Assembly: GCF_025420585.1 (NCBI RefSeq)
Contig: NZ_JAOEGB010000015.1
Location: forward strand, 62,001-126,000
DNA length: 64,000 nt
From: Planotetraspora sp. A-T 1434
GTDB taxonomy: Bacteria > Actinomycetota > Actinomycetes > Streptosporangiales > Streptosporangiaceae
Reading direction: 5' to 3'
Part shown: positions 15,251-23,362 of the stretch, piece by piece
How positions within the stretch are numbered: the first letter of the stretch is position 1
Layout: the number at the start of each line of letters is the position of its first letter
Notes under the pieces: model-generated
Seen by the model: the letters and a program-made list of their open reading frames with translations, nothing else
Database searches by the model: none
What the model was told of the DNA's origin: nothing
Position numbers and translations under genes: made by a program

Positions 15251-17548
15251 TTGAGGCAGGCCACGCTGACAACGACCTTCCGAGACCTGGGAGTCATCCC
15301 GGAGATCTCCGACGCCCTCGAGACCGAGGGCATCATTTCACCGTTCCCGATTCAGGAGATGGCGCTCCCCCTGGCCCTCGCCGGCCAGGACGTCATCGGC
15401 CAGGCGCGGACCGGCACGGGCAAGACGTACGCCTTCGGCGTCGCCATGCTCCAACTCGTGGGCAAGCCGAGGAAGAACCGCAAGAAGCCCCGCGGCCTCG
15501 TCCTCGTGCCCACCCGTGAGCTCGCTCTGCAGGTGACCGAGGACCTCGTCCTCGCGGCCGGCAAGCTGGGCTCGCGCATCCTCACCGTCTACGGCGGCCG
15601 CGCGTACGAACCCCAGATCGAGGCGCTCAAGAACGGCGTCGACGTCATCGTCGGCACCCCCGGGCGCCTGCTCGACCTGGTGAAGCAGAAGCACCTCGAC
15701 CTGAGCCAGGTCGGCATGCTCGTCCTGGACGAGGCCGACCGGATGCTCGACCTGGGCTTCCTGCCGGACATCGAGCGCATCATCAAGCTGGTGCCGGAGA
15801 AGCGGCAGACGATGCTGTTCTCGGCCACCATGCCCGGAGAGATCGTCGCCCTCTCCCGCCGCTATCTCACCCGGCCCACCAACGTCCGCGCCGAGAACAA
15901 CGAGGCCGAGGCGGAGGCCACGCCGCAGACCACGCAGTTCGTCTACCGGACGCACCGCATGGACAAGATCGAGATCCTCGCGCGGCTGCTCCAGAGCACC
16001 GGCAGCGGGCTGACGATGGTGTTCTGCGAGACCAAGCGAGCCTGTGACATGGTCTCCGAGCAACTGCGCGAAAAGGGCTTCGCCGCAGCGGCCGTGCATG
16101 GCGACCTCGGGCAGGGCCAGCGCGAGCAGGCGCTGCGCGCGTTCCGCAACGGCAAGATCAATGTCCTGGTGGCCACCGACGTGGCCGCCCGCGGCATCGA
16201 CATCGACGACGTCACCCACGTGGTCAACTACGACTGCCCGCAGGACGAGAAGACCTACGTCCATCGGATCGGCCGCACGGGCCGGGCCGGCCGGACCGGC
16301 GTCGCGGTGACCTTCGTCGAGTGGACCGAGCTGACCCGCTGGAAGGTCATCAACAACGCGCTCGGGCTCGACTTCGCCGACCCGGTCGAGACCTACTCCA
16401 GCTCGCCGCACGTCTACACCGACCTCGGCATCCCCGAGGGCACCAAGGGCGTGCTGCCGCGCGCCAACCGGTCGCGGGCCGGCCTCGATGCCGAGGAGAT
16501 CGAGGACCTCGGCGAGACCGGGCGCGCCCGCTCCCGCAAGTCCGACCGCGCCGAGCGGGGGAGCCGCGGAGACCGGGAGGAGCGCCGCGAGCGTCCCGCC
16601 CGCACCCGCGAGCGCCGCCGCACCCGTGGCGGCCGCACGCAGGAAGCGGTCACGTCCGACGCTCCGGCCGGATCCGGTACGGCTGACACCTCCCCGGTCA
16701 GTACGGCTACCGCCTCCACGTTGGGGGACATCTTGGGGGACATCTTGGACGAGACGCCGCCCACGGTCGAGACCACGACCGGCCGCCGCAGCCGGAGGGG
16801 CGCCAACTCGGCCGCCCTCAGCGGCGCGCTGGCCGACATCACGCCCGCCCAGCCGCAGGACGACGGCGCGGCCCCCGCGCTGCCCCAAGCGGAGCCCGTC
16901 GCCGAGCCGATCAGTGGGCCGGTCACTGGACCGATCAGTGGGCCGATCAGTACGCCGGTCAGTACGCCGGTCAATGGGCCCGCCGCAGAGACGGTCGTCG
17001 AGAAGAAGCCGGCCCGCCGCAGGACTCGCGCGGTGGCCGCCCCCGCTCCCGAGACCTCCCCGGAGGCGACGGAGCAGCCGGCGGTCCAGCCCGCCGGACC
17101 GGCCGAGCCAGTGCCTTCCGGCCAGGACGAGCAGGTGGCCGCCGCGAGGCCCGCCCGCCGCAGGGCCCGCGCCGCGGCGGTGGACGCGCCGGAGACCGGC
17201 ACTCCGCGGGCAGACGCCCCGCAGGCCGGTGCCGCGCGCCGAGGACGGGCGCTGCTCGACGACGCGCCGGTCGAGACGCCGGTGATGAAGGCGCCCGTGC
17301 GGGTGCCGGTTGAGGCGCCAGTAGAGGTGCCCGTGGATGTGCGGGCGCAGGCGGTGGAGGCAGTGGTGGAGACGCCGCAGCCCCGGCCGGAGCCCGAGCG
17401 GATCATCCCGGCCAGCCCGTTCGTGGTGGTCTTCCAGTCGCCCGACCTCGCGACGGAGGACGACGATCCGGCCCCCTCGGCCGCGACCGAGCGGGCCCAG
17501 CAGCGGCGCCGCCCGGGACCGCGGCCCCGGCCCCGCCGTACCGGCTGA
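15251..17548 (+). CDS. DEAD-box ATP-dependent RNA helicase with long C-terminal extension
   Basis: RNA helicase for ribosome assembly or RNA turnover. Seen: the Q-motif (FPIQEMALPLA), Walker A ARTGTGKT, PTRELA, GTPGR, DEAD box LDEADRMLD, SATMPG, and motifs V-VI (ATDVAARGID, HRIGRTGRAGR). The core ends near residue 390. The remaining 370 residues are an Arg-rich linker plus Pro/Ala/Thr low complexity with repeated ARRRTRA- and ISGPVTGP-type units, likely disordered. The start is uncertain: TTG at 15251 is listed, but CTG at 15266 has the better AGGCAGG spacing and the usual TTTFRDLG opening. Confidence 0.92.
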   Translation: MRQATLTTTFRDLGVIPEISDALETEGIISPFPIQEMALPLALAGQDVIGQARTGTGKTYAFGVAMLQLVGKPRKNRKKPRGLVLVPTRELALQVTEDLVLAAGKLGSRILTVYGGRAYEPQIEALKNGVDVIVGTPGRLLDLVKQKHLDLSQVGMLVLDEADRMLDLGFLPDIERIIKLVPEKRQTMLFSATMPGEIVALSRRYLTRPTNVRAENNEAEAEATPQTTQFVYRTHRMDKIEILARLLQSTGSGLTMVFCETKRACDMVSEQLREKGFAAAAVHGDLGQGQREQALRAFRNGKINVLVATDVAARGIDIDDVTHVVNYDCPQDEKTYVHRIGRTGRAGRTGVAVTFVEWTELTRWKVINNALGLDFADPVETYSSSPHVYTDLGIPEGTKGVLPRANRSRAGLDAEEIEDLGETGRARSRKSDRAERGSRGDREERRERPARTRERRRTRGGRTQEAVTSDAPAGSGTADTSPVSTATASTLGDILGDILDETPPTVETTTGRRSRRGANSAALSGALADITPAQPQDDGAAPALPQAEPVAEPISGPVTGPISGPISTPVSTPVNGPAAETVVEKKPARRRTRAVAAPAPETSPEATEQPAVQPAGPAEPVPSGQDEQVAAARPARRRARAAAVDAPETGTPRADAPQAGAARRGRALLDDAPVETPVMKAPVRVPVEAPVEVPVDVRAQAVEAVVETPQPRPEPERIIPASPFVVVFQSPDLATEDDDPAPSAATERAQQRRRPGPRPRPRRTG

Positions 17549-17593
17549 TCCTCGGCGCACGCGATCGACGGCGAGCACGATGAACCGCGAGCA

Positions 17594-17620
17594 CGCCGGG
17601 CGGCCTCATGGCGCCCGGCG
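17594..17620 (+). terminator. hairpin terminator after the helicase gene
   Basis: A 9-bp perfect stem (17594-17602 and 17612-17620) with a 9-base loop, 46 bases after the stop codon. Confidence 0.65.
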
Positions 17621-17683
17621 TCCCGCCTGCCAGGGGACCGCTTTACCTCAAGTGGGTATGGACCTTGGCAGGAGGCACGCGCG

Positions 17684-17758
17684 ATGAGCATTCGCAACCC
17701 GCGTAGCGTTTTTGGCGGTGTCGCCAGGATCTCGACTCGGTATCGTGATGCCACGTGA
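17684..17758 (+). CDS. possible 24-aa small ORF upstream of a hydrolase gene
   Basis: ATG with an AGGAGG site about 8 bases upstream opens a 24-codon frame (MSIRNPRSVF to RYRDAT). The ribosome-binding site is stronger than that of many genes in the window. It could be a leader peptide for the hydrolase that follows 100 bases later, or chance. No homologue is recognised. Confidence 0.25.
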   Translation: MSIRNPRSVFGGVARISTRYRDAT

Positions 17759-17861
17759 GCGAGCCAGCCGACAGGCACAGCAGATGGTCCGGGGCGCGGG
17801 TGCCGGCGGGACCATGCGTCCCATCGGTCCCAGCGGTCCCGGTAGGGGCGGAGGAGGCCTC

Positions 17862-18743
17862 GTGAGTACGCCGCGATTCCTGACCCTGCCCCCCGGGGTC
17901 ACCGTCCTGCAGATGGAAACGCCCGTGGGCTCGTTCGCGGCCCTGGAAGCGCTGCCCGTGAGCGGAGTGGCGGAGCGCTGGCCCGCCCTCCTCGTTCCGG
18001 GATTCACCGGGAGCAAGGAGGACTTCCTCTCGGTCATGCAGACCCTCGCACAGGCCGGCCGCCGCGTAATCGCGGTCGACATGCGGGGGCAGTACGAGAC
18101 GCCCGGCCCCGACGACCCCAAGGCGTACACCTGCGCGGCGCTGGGCGCGGACGTGGACGCGATCGCGACCGTCGTCGGCGGCGGCGAGCCCGTCCACCTG
18201 CTCGGACACTCGTTCGGCGGCCTCGTCACCCGTGAGACGGTGCTGAACGGCACCGCCAAGCTGGCGTCATTCACGCTGATGAGCTCGGGTCCGGGCGGGA
18301 TCACCGGGCCCCGTGAACGGGCGGGCCGCGTTTTGCTCGCGGAGCTGCCGGAGCACGGGGTCGACTACATGTGGGCGAACCGGATGGAGCCCGAGGCGCT
18401 CAAGGCGGGCGTCCCCGACGACATCGTGGCGTTCCTCCGCAAGCGGCTGCTCGCCAACTCCCCCACCGGCCTGCTCTCCATGGCCGACGAGGTCCTGAAC
18501 GCCGCCGACCGCGTGCCCGACCTCGTGCAGTGCGGGCTGGACATCCTCGTCCTGTACGGCGAGCACGACGACGGCTGGCCGCCCCTCCTCCAGGCCGAGA
18601 TGGCCCGCCGGCTGCGGGCCGAGTGCGTGGTGGTGCCCGGCTCGGCCCACTCTCCCGCCGTCGAGGCTCCGGAGACCACGGCGGCCGCGCTCACCCGGTT
18701 CTGGAACGCCGCGGAGAGCCGGCTGCTCCAGCAGCACGCCTGA
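17862..18743 (+). CDS. alpha/beta hydrolase
   Basis: 293 aa. The GTG at 17862 has GGAGGAGG just upstream; longer frames back to 17712 lack this. Seen: VPGFTGSKEDF near the N-terminus (oxyanion region), nucleophile elbow GHSFGG, a late acid in YGEHDDGWPP and histidine in GSAHSPAVE. A complete serine-hydrolase triad is therefore likely; the substrate is unknown. No signal peptide. The MpaB-type gene follows 63 bases downstream on the same strand. Confidence 0.85.
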   Translation: MSTPRFLTLPPGVTVLQMETPVGSFAALEALPVSGVAERWPALLVPGFTGSKEDFLSVMQTLAQAGRRVIAVDMRGQYETPGPDDPKAYTCAALGADVDAIATVVGGGEPVHLLGHSFGGLVTRETVLNGTAKLASFTLMSSGPGGITGPRERAGRVLLAELPEHGVDYMWANRMEPEALKAGVPDDIVAFLRKRLLANSPTGLLSMADEVLNAADRVPDLVQCGLDILVLYGEHDDGWPPLLQAEMARRLRAECVVVPGSAHSPAVEAPETTAAALTRFWNAAESRLLQQHA

Positions 18744-18806
18744 TCGCGCTCCGCGACGCGGGCCGCCGTGGACGGGCCCCCGGCGGGGTGTCATCATTTA
18801 CTCACG

Positions 18807-19718
18807 ATGGCTTCGCCAGAGGGCCTGACGGCCCAACCTCCCCACTCGGCCACCTGGCTGGTGCACGTCGACCGGTCCATGTGGGTGGGCGGCGTGCGCG
18901 GTCTAATGCTCCAGGCGCTCCATCCGTTGGCGATGCGCGGCGTCTGGCAGAACTCGAACTTCCAGGAAGATCCATTCGGGCGGCTGCGCCGCACCGCCGA
19001 CTTCGTGGGCCGGGTGACGTACGGCAGCCCGGAGGAGGCCGAGGAGATCGGCAGGCGCGTGCGGGGCATCCACCGCTCCCTGCGGATCCATGATCCCGAC
19101 ACGGGGAAAACCCATCGGGTGGACGACCCCGAGCTGCTGCTCTGGGTCCACTGCGCCGAGGTCGCGTCCTACCTGGAGACCGCGCGCCGGGCCGGCGTGC
19201 GGGTCACCGACCGCCTCGCCGACCAGTACCTCTGGGAGCAGCGCCGCAGCGCCACCTATGTCGGCCTGCATCTGGAAGACGTGCCCGGCTCGGTCAGCGA
19301 GATGGAGCACTACTTCGAGGAGATGCGGCCCAAGCTCAGGGTCATCCCGGAGTCGGCGGCCACGATCCGGTTCCTGCTGTGGCCGCGCGTCCCGCAGGAT
19401 CTGCGCTTCCTCACCCCGGCCAAGCCGGCGTACTTCCCGTTCGGCGCGCTGTGCTACTACACGCTTCCCGGCTGGGCCCGCGAGCTGTATGGCGTGCTGC
19501 CCGAGGTGCCGCAGACCACGGTGACGGCGGCGCTGCGGGCGTTCCGGCTGGCCATGAACTCCGTGCCGGAATCCGTGCACAGCCGCGTCTTCCAGCCGGC
19601 GACGAGGGCGATGCTCCAGGCGACGCGCGAGCGCCTGGCCGCCGCCGGTTACGACCTCGGCAAAGGGCTCAGAGGGCTGGTCGATCCACGCCGCCGACCG
19701 GGACGGATCGCCGTCTAG
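18807..19718 (+). CDS. oxygenase MpaB family protein (DUF2236)
   Basis: 303 aa. It begins with the family pattern around WLVHVDRSMWVGGVRGLMLQALHP, and continues with the conserved RLRRTADFVGRVTYG and HRSLRIHDPDTG segments, ending in the ER-rich C-terminus typical of DUF2236. Members related to Lcp and MpaB bind b-type heme through histidines; HP and IHRS histidines are present here. Heme binding and oxygenase activity are inferred from the family. The 3' end overlaps the convergent pqqE gene by 50 bp. Confidence 0.87.
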   Translation: MASPEGLTAQPPHSATWLVHVDRSMWVGGVRGLMLQALHPLAMRGVWQNSNFQEDPFGRLRRTADFVGRVTYGSPEEAEEIGRRVRGIHRSLRIHDPDTGKTHRVDDPELLLWVHCAEVASYLETARRAGVRVTDRLADQYLWEQRRSATYVGLHLEDVPGSVSEMEHYFEEMRPKLRVIPESAATIRFLLWPRVPQDLRFLTPAKPAYFPFGALCYYTLPGWARELYGVLPEVPQTTVTAALRAFRLAMNSVPESVHSRVFQPATRAMLQATRERLAAAGYDLGKGLRGLVDPRRRPGRIAV

Positions 19719-20859
19719 GGCTCCGGTAGACGAAGGGCGCGTCGCCCTGCGACCGGGTGAGCTCCTCGATCACATGGTGGTCCGCAGACAGCCGGCACGC
19801 CGGGTCCGTGGCCGCCGCGTCGCCGGTGATCGCGTACGCCTGGCATCGGCAGCCCCCGAAGTCCAGGTCGCGGCGCGGGCAGCTCACGCACGGCTCGCGC
19901 ATCCACTCCGTTCCCCGGTAGGCGTTGAACGCCGCCGACTCCTCCCAGATCCACCGCAGCGAGTGGTCCTGCACGTTCGGCATGGCCAGCCCCTCCATGG
20001 CGTACGCCGCGGGGCAGGGCAGCACGCTGCCGTCCGGCCCGACGGTGAGGGAGATCGCCCCCCAGCCGCCCATGCAGGGTTTCGGGACGCCCTCGAAGTA
20101 GTCGGGGATCACCCAGATCAGCTCGATCCCGTCGAGCCGCTCCCGCCAGTGGTTGAGCCGCTCCTCCGCCCGCGCGAGCTGCTCCCGCGTCGGCAGCAGC
20201 GCCGCCCGGTTGAGCAGGGCCCAGCCGTAGAACTGGGTGTTGGCCAGCTCGATCCGCTCGACGCCCCAGGAGACCCCGAGGGCCACGATGTCGTCGATGG
20301 AGTCGAGGTTGTGCCGGTGCAGAACGACGTTGAGGCCCAGCGCCAGGCCGGCCTGGCGTACAAGCGCGGCGGCGGCCTCCTTGGCGGCGAACGACCGCTT
20401 GCCCGCGATGAGGTCCGACTGGGCGGCGTCGCCCGCCTGCACCGAGAGCTGGACGCTGTGCAGCCCGGCGGCGACCAGCTCCGCCAGGCGCGCCTCGGTG
20501 AGGCCGACGCCACTGGTCACCAGCTGGCTGTAGATGCCCGCCCGCTCGGTGGCCTCGACGATCGCGACCAGGTCGCCGCGCAGCAGCGGCTCCCCGCCGG
20601 ACAGGTGGGCGTGGACGACGCCCAGCTCGGCCGCCTCCGCCATGACGCGTTCCCAGTCCGCCGTGGCGAGCTCCCGGGAGCGGCTGATCAGCTCGGTCGG
20701 GTTGGAGCAGTAGGGGCAGTGCAAGGGACAGCCGTGCGTCAGCTCGGCCAGCATCGCCCACGGCGGGGGAGGTTTGAGCGGCGCGGGCTCCTGGGGCGCG
20801 GAGTGTCGTATCGCGGGCTCCTGGGGCGCGGAGTGTCGTATCCCGGGCTTCTCGGTCAA
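19669..20859 (-). CDS. pqqE: PQQ biosynthesis radical SAM enzyme PqqE
   Basis: Forms the first carbon-carbon bond between Glu and Tyr of PqqA, presented by PqqD. Seen in the 396 aa: the radical-SAM CX3CX2C cluster (CPLHCPYC, about residues 44-51), the GGEP motif, and the C-terminal SPASM cysteines (CMGGWG, CPAAY, CVSCPRRDLDFGGCRC) for auxiliary Fe-S clusters. It starts at TTG, overlapping the pqqD stop by 4 bases (TTGA). The N-terminal 28 residues carry a perfect 10-residue duplication from a 30-bp DNA repeat. Its 3' end runs 50 bp into the convergent MpaB gene. Confidence 0.95.
   Translation of the reverse strand: MTEKPGIRHSAPQEPAIRHSAPQEPAPLKPPPPWAMLAELTHGCPLHCPYCSNPTELISRSRELATADWERVMAEAAELGVVHAHLSGGEPLLRGDLVAIVEATERAGIYSQLVTSGVGLTEARLAELVAAGLHSVQLSVQAGDAAQSDLIAGKRSFAAKEAAAALVRQAGLALGLNVVLHRHNLDSIDDIVALGVSWGVERIELANTQFYGWALLNRAALLPTREQLARAEERLNHWRERLDGIELIWVIPDYFEGVPKPCMGGWGAISLTVGPDGSVLPCPAAYAMEGLAMPNVQDHSLRWIWEESAAFNAYRGTEWMREPCVSCPRRDLDFGGCRCQAYAITGDAAATDPACRLSADHHVIEELTRSQGDAPFVYRSPRRRSVPVGGVDRPAL
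20783..20842. repeat. 30-bp perfect tandem repeat inside pqqE
   Basis: Two identical 30-bp units (20783-20812 and 20813-20842) encode the duplicated IRHSAPQEPA at the PqqE N-terminus. Being a multiple of three, the duplication keeps the frame. Confidence 0.9.
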
Positions 20860-21113
20860 CGGAGCCAGCCTTCCTTCTGGACGCGGCCGAGGAACTCGGG
20901 GACCTCCTCGGCGACCGGAGCCTCCGGGAACTCCCCGGCCAGCTCGGCGACGATCTCGTCCACGGTCCTCGTGCCGTCACACAGCTCGACGATGGAGGCG
21001 GCCTGGCCGTTCAGCACCACGACCCGCTCCGGCATGATCAGCAGGTCGGCCTCGCGGACGGCGTCGTAGCGGAGGACGACCGACGGCGCCAGCGCGGGCC
21101 GCCAGGAGGTCAT
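20856..21113 (-). CDS. pqqD: PQQ peptide chaperone PqqD
   Basis: 85 aa. A RiPP-recognition-element-type winged-helix protein that binds PqqA and delivers it to PqqE. Seen: MTSWRPALAPSVVLRYD at the start, then PERVVVLNGQAASIVELCDG and a C-terminal helix, matching PqqD length and layout. Its ATG overlaps the pqqC stop (ATGA) and its stop overlaps the pqqE start (TTGA), giving tight translational coupling within the pqq operon. Confidence 0.93.
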   Translation of the reverse strand: MTSWRPALAPSVVLRYDAVREADLLIMPERVVVLNGQAASIVELCDGTRTVDEIVAELAGEFPEAPVAEEVPEFLGRVQKEGWLR

Positions 21114-21793
21114 TCCGACGCCCGATCGATCGCGTCGAGCAGCGACCAGAGCAGGTCGCACTTGAACCGCAGGGCCGCCACCGCGCTCTCCTGCTGCTCC
21201 TCGGTTCGCGCCCACTCCAGCACCAGCGGCAGGGCCTCGCCACTGTCCCGGCGCCCCTGGGTGACCCGGTTGCGGAAGTACTGCAGGCCCTCGGAGTCGA
21301 TCCACGTGTAGTGCCGCTCGAACGCCTGGATCCGCGTCCGCATGATGTCGGGGGCGAACAGCTCGGTGAGGGAGGCGGCCACCGCCTCAAGCGGCGTGCC
21401 GAGGCGGCAGAGGTTCACGTAGCCGTCCACGGCCAGCCGTACACCCGGGAGAACGCCCTCGCCGGACAGAAGCGCGTCGCGGCTCAGCCCGGCGGCCTCG
21501 CCCAGGCGGAGCCAGCGCTCGATGCCGCCCTCGCCCGGCTCCGTCCCGTCGTGGTCGTGGATCCGGTGGATCCACATGCGGCGCAGCTCGCTGGTCTCCA
21601 GCTTGGACAGGATCAGCGCGTCCTTGATGGGGATGTGCCGCTGGTAGTGGAACCGGTTGAGGATCCACCTCCTGATCTCCTCCGGGCTCAGATCGCCCGC
21701 GTGCATCCGCACGTTGAAGGGGTGCAGGTGGTGGTAGCGCTCCTCGGGCACCGCCCGGAGCCGCTTCTCGAACTCCGCCGGGGTCCAGTTCAC
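21110..21793 (-). CDS. pqqC: pyrroloquinoline-quinone synthase PqqC
   Basis: Catalyses the final ring closure and eight-electron oxidation to PQQ. The 227-aa protein is all-helical with the heme-oxygenase-like fold of the family; recognisable segments are YHHLHPFNVRMHAGDLS, NRFHYQRHIPIKDA, WIHRIHDHDG and ERHYTWIDSEGLQYFRNR, which hold the conserved His, Arg and Tyr residues of the active site. GTG at 21793 overlaps the pqqB stop by 4 bases. It is the third gene of pqqABCDE. Confidence 0.95.
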   Translation of the reverse strand: MNWTPAEFEKRLRAVPEERYHHLHPFNVRMHAGDLSPEEIRRWILNRFHYQRHIPIKDALILSKLETSELRRMWIHRIHDHDGTEPGEGGIERWLRLGEAAGLSRDALLSGEGVLPGVRLAVDGYVNLCRLGTPLEAVAASLTELFAPDIMRTRIQAFERHYTWIDSEGLQYFRNRVTQGRRDSGEALPLVLEWARTEEQQESAVAALRFKCDLLWSLLDAIDRASE

Positions 21794-22656
21794 AGGTCGA
21801 TCACCATTCCGTCCGCCGCCACCTCTACCCCGTAGCCGGCCAGCAGCCGGTGCTGCGGCGCGTCCGGGTCCAGTAGCGGGTTGGTGTTGTTGAGATGCGT
21901 GTAGAAACACCGGCCGGGCAGACCGGCCAGCATCGGAGCGGTCACCTCGATCGGAACGTGGCCCATCTGGGTCGCCGTCTTGGAGGAGATGCCCGTCCTG
22001 CGCGGCTCCTCGTCATCCCAGAAGGTGCCGTCGATGATCACGCAGTCGGCCTCCGCGAGCGCCTTCTCCAGCGCCGGGGGGAACGTGCCGACGGCGGGGG
22101 CGTAGACCACCGTGGCGCCGTCCGACAGGCGCAGCGCGCTCACCCAGCCGTCCTCCGGGCCGCCCTCAGGGGCGTAGCGCGGCCTCTTCCCCGACACCGG
22201 CACGGCGCTCACCTGCAACGACTCCCCCAGCGCGACGGGCTGCCCGAGGTCCTTCCAGACGAGTTCGGTGTACGGCGAGAGCACCTCCTCCAGCCGGAGC
22301 CGCTCTGTGAGGGCATGCCGTACGGCGGGGGTGGCGACGATCTCCACCTGGTCCGCCTCGCGGAGGCGGGCGATGCCCAGTGTGTGGTCGAGCTCGGCGT
22401 CGGTGAGGATGATCCCGGCGAGCGGCGTGTCCCTCAGCCCCGGCCCGGGGACCAGCCACTCGCTCGCCTCTATCTGGTCGCCGATGTCCGGGGTCGCGTT
22501 GACCACGTGGCATCGGCCGTCCGGCGTCCGGACCGCGAGGGAGGCGTGCCGGCGGCGCCACGAAGGATGTGCGCGTGCCCCGGCGCAGCCGGGACACGCG
22601 CAGTTCCACTGCGGAACGCCGCCGCCTGCCGCGGTGCCAAGTACCCGCAGGCGCAC
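21790..22656 (-). CDS. pqqB: PQQ biosynthesis protein PqqB
   Basis: A metallo-beta-lactamase-fold protein that hydroxylates tyrosine in the PQQ pathway. The 288-aa sequence begins MRLRVLGTAAGGGVPQWNC, holds the CACPGC zinc-site cysteines near residues 19-24, the TDAELDHTLG segment in place of the usual HxHxDH motif, and the C-terminal FYTHLNNTNPLLD block typical of PqqB. It starts 60 bp after pqqA and overlaps pqqC by 4 bases. Confidence 0.95.
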   Translation of the reverse strand: MRLRVLGTAAGGGVPQWNCACPGCAGARAHPSWRRRHASLAVRTPDGRCHVVNATPDIGDQIEASEWLVPGPGLRDTPLAGIILTDAELDHTLGIARLREADQVEIVATPAVRHALTERLRLEEVLSPYTELVWKDLGQPVALGESLQVSAVPVSGKRPRYAPEGGPEDGWVSALRLSDGATVVYAPAVGTFPPALEKALAEADCVIIDGTFWDDEEPRRTGISSKTATQMGHVPIEVTAPMLAGLPGRCFYTHLNNTNPLLDPDAPQHRLLAGYGVEVAADGMVIDL

Positions 22657-22716
22657 GGTGCTGTGTCACTCCAATCTCAGAGAGATCACTGAGAGATCGC
22701 TGAGAGCGGGCGACGA

Positions 22717-22872
22717 CTACCTGGTGGCCAGGAAGTACGCCGACATCTCCATCGAGGCCTCGACGACCTGGTAGTCCGGCTTGTGCCAGGTCGTGTCCTC
22801 GCCACGGGTCTTGCGACGCTTGCCGTGGGCCCGCGGGGGCTGCTTGCTGCCCTGGTCCTTCTGCTCCGCCAT
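22717..22872 (-). CDS. pqqA: PQQ precursor peptide PqqA, long form
   Basis: 51 aa. The C-terminal part WHKPDYQVVEASMEMSAYF carries the Glu-X3-Tyr pair (Glu42, Tyr46) that PqqE cross-links to make PQQ. Classical PqqA is about 23-30 aa; here a basic, Lys/Arg/Gln-rich leader of about 28 residues precedes the core. The ATG at 22872 has AGGTG upstream. It is the first gene of the pqqABCDE operon, with a promoter-like region immediately before it. Confidence 0.9.
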   Translation of the reverse strand: MAEQKDQGSKQPPRAHGKRRKTRGEDTTWHKPDYQVVEASMEMSAYFLATR

Positions 22873-22889
22873 GAGCGCACCTGCCTTCC

Positions 22890-22936
22890 ATGAGATGGTT
22901 CTCATTTGTTATGGACCCTTACGATCAACTCGTCAA
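22890..22936 (-). promoter_or_regulatory. probable pqq operon promoter and operator-like palindrome
   Basis: On the minus strand TTGACG (22936-22931) is followed about 18 bases later by an AT-rich ATAACAAAT box, then by the 16-bp inverted repeat ATGAGA-ACCA-TCTCAT (22905-22890), 17 bases before the pqqA start. The palindrome lies between the likely start of transcription and the ribosome-binding site, a repressor-like position. The binding protein is unknown. Confidence 0.5.
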
Positions 22937-23098
22937 GAGGTCCGGGGCGAATACATCGGAGCTGTCAACGGGCATGCGGGTACGGTGACATCCGCCAACA
23001 CAGCGTTCGCTGCTTTCATCGGAGGTGTTCGGGATGCGCCGGCGTACCAGAAAGCCCGGCGCGCGAAGGCCTCCCCGGGACGCCCCCCCCCCGTCGCC

Positions 23099-23307
23099 GT
23101 GATCATGCAAGGTTTCCCGGGAAGCTCGGTGACGTGGGATTCCCCGGATCGTGATCATGCATCGATTCCGCCGCACGCGTCCTGACCAGGGCCGACACTG
23201 TTCGTGATCATGCAGTGCCCGCCCCTCGGGTACACCCTCGTGATGCATGATCACGCCGGACAAAACGCCACGTAGGACGGTGCGTGCGGGAGCATGTGCA
23301 TGATCAC
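23099..23307. repeat. 53-bp-period intergenic repeat, copy A (five units)
   Basis: GTGATCATGCA occurs at 23099, 23151 and 23204; the inverted form TGCATGATCAC at 23244 and 23297. Spacings are 52, 53, 40 and 53 bp. It fills much of the 490-bp gap between pqqA and the nuclease gene, which has no supported gene. Confidence 0.85.
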
Positions 23308-23362
23308 GCCGCAAGGGGGGCTCGGAAGGGCCCACACCTTCTTTCCGTGCTTGACCGGCGTT

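Noticed and set aside
15338-17578. Very long open frame antisense to the DEAD-box helicase gene
   Set aside because: It is a mirror effect of GC-rich third positions; its product has no recognisable domain, while the + strand frame carries all helicase motifs.
23099-23307. Regularly spaced repeats resembling a CRISPR array
   Set aside because: The conserved unit is only 10-20 bp, orientation switches within the array, and the inter-unit sequence is itself similar between loci, unlike CRISPR spacers. No cas genes are present.
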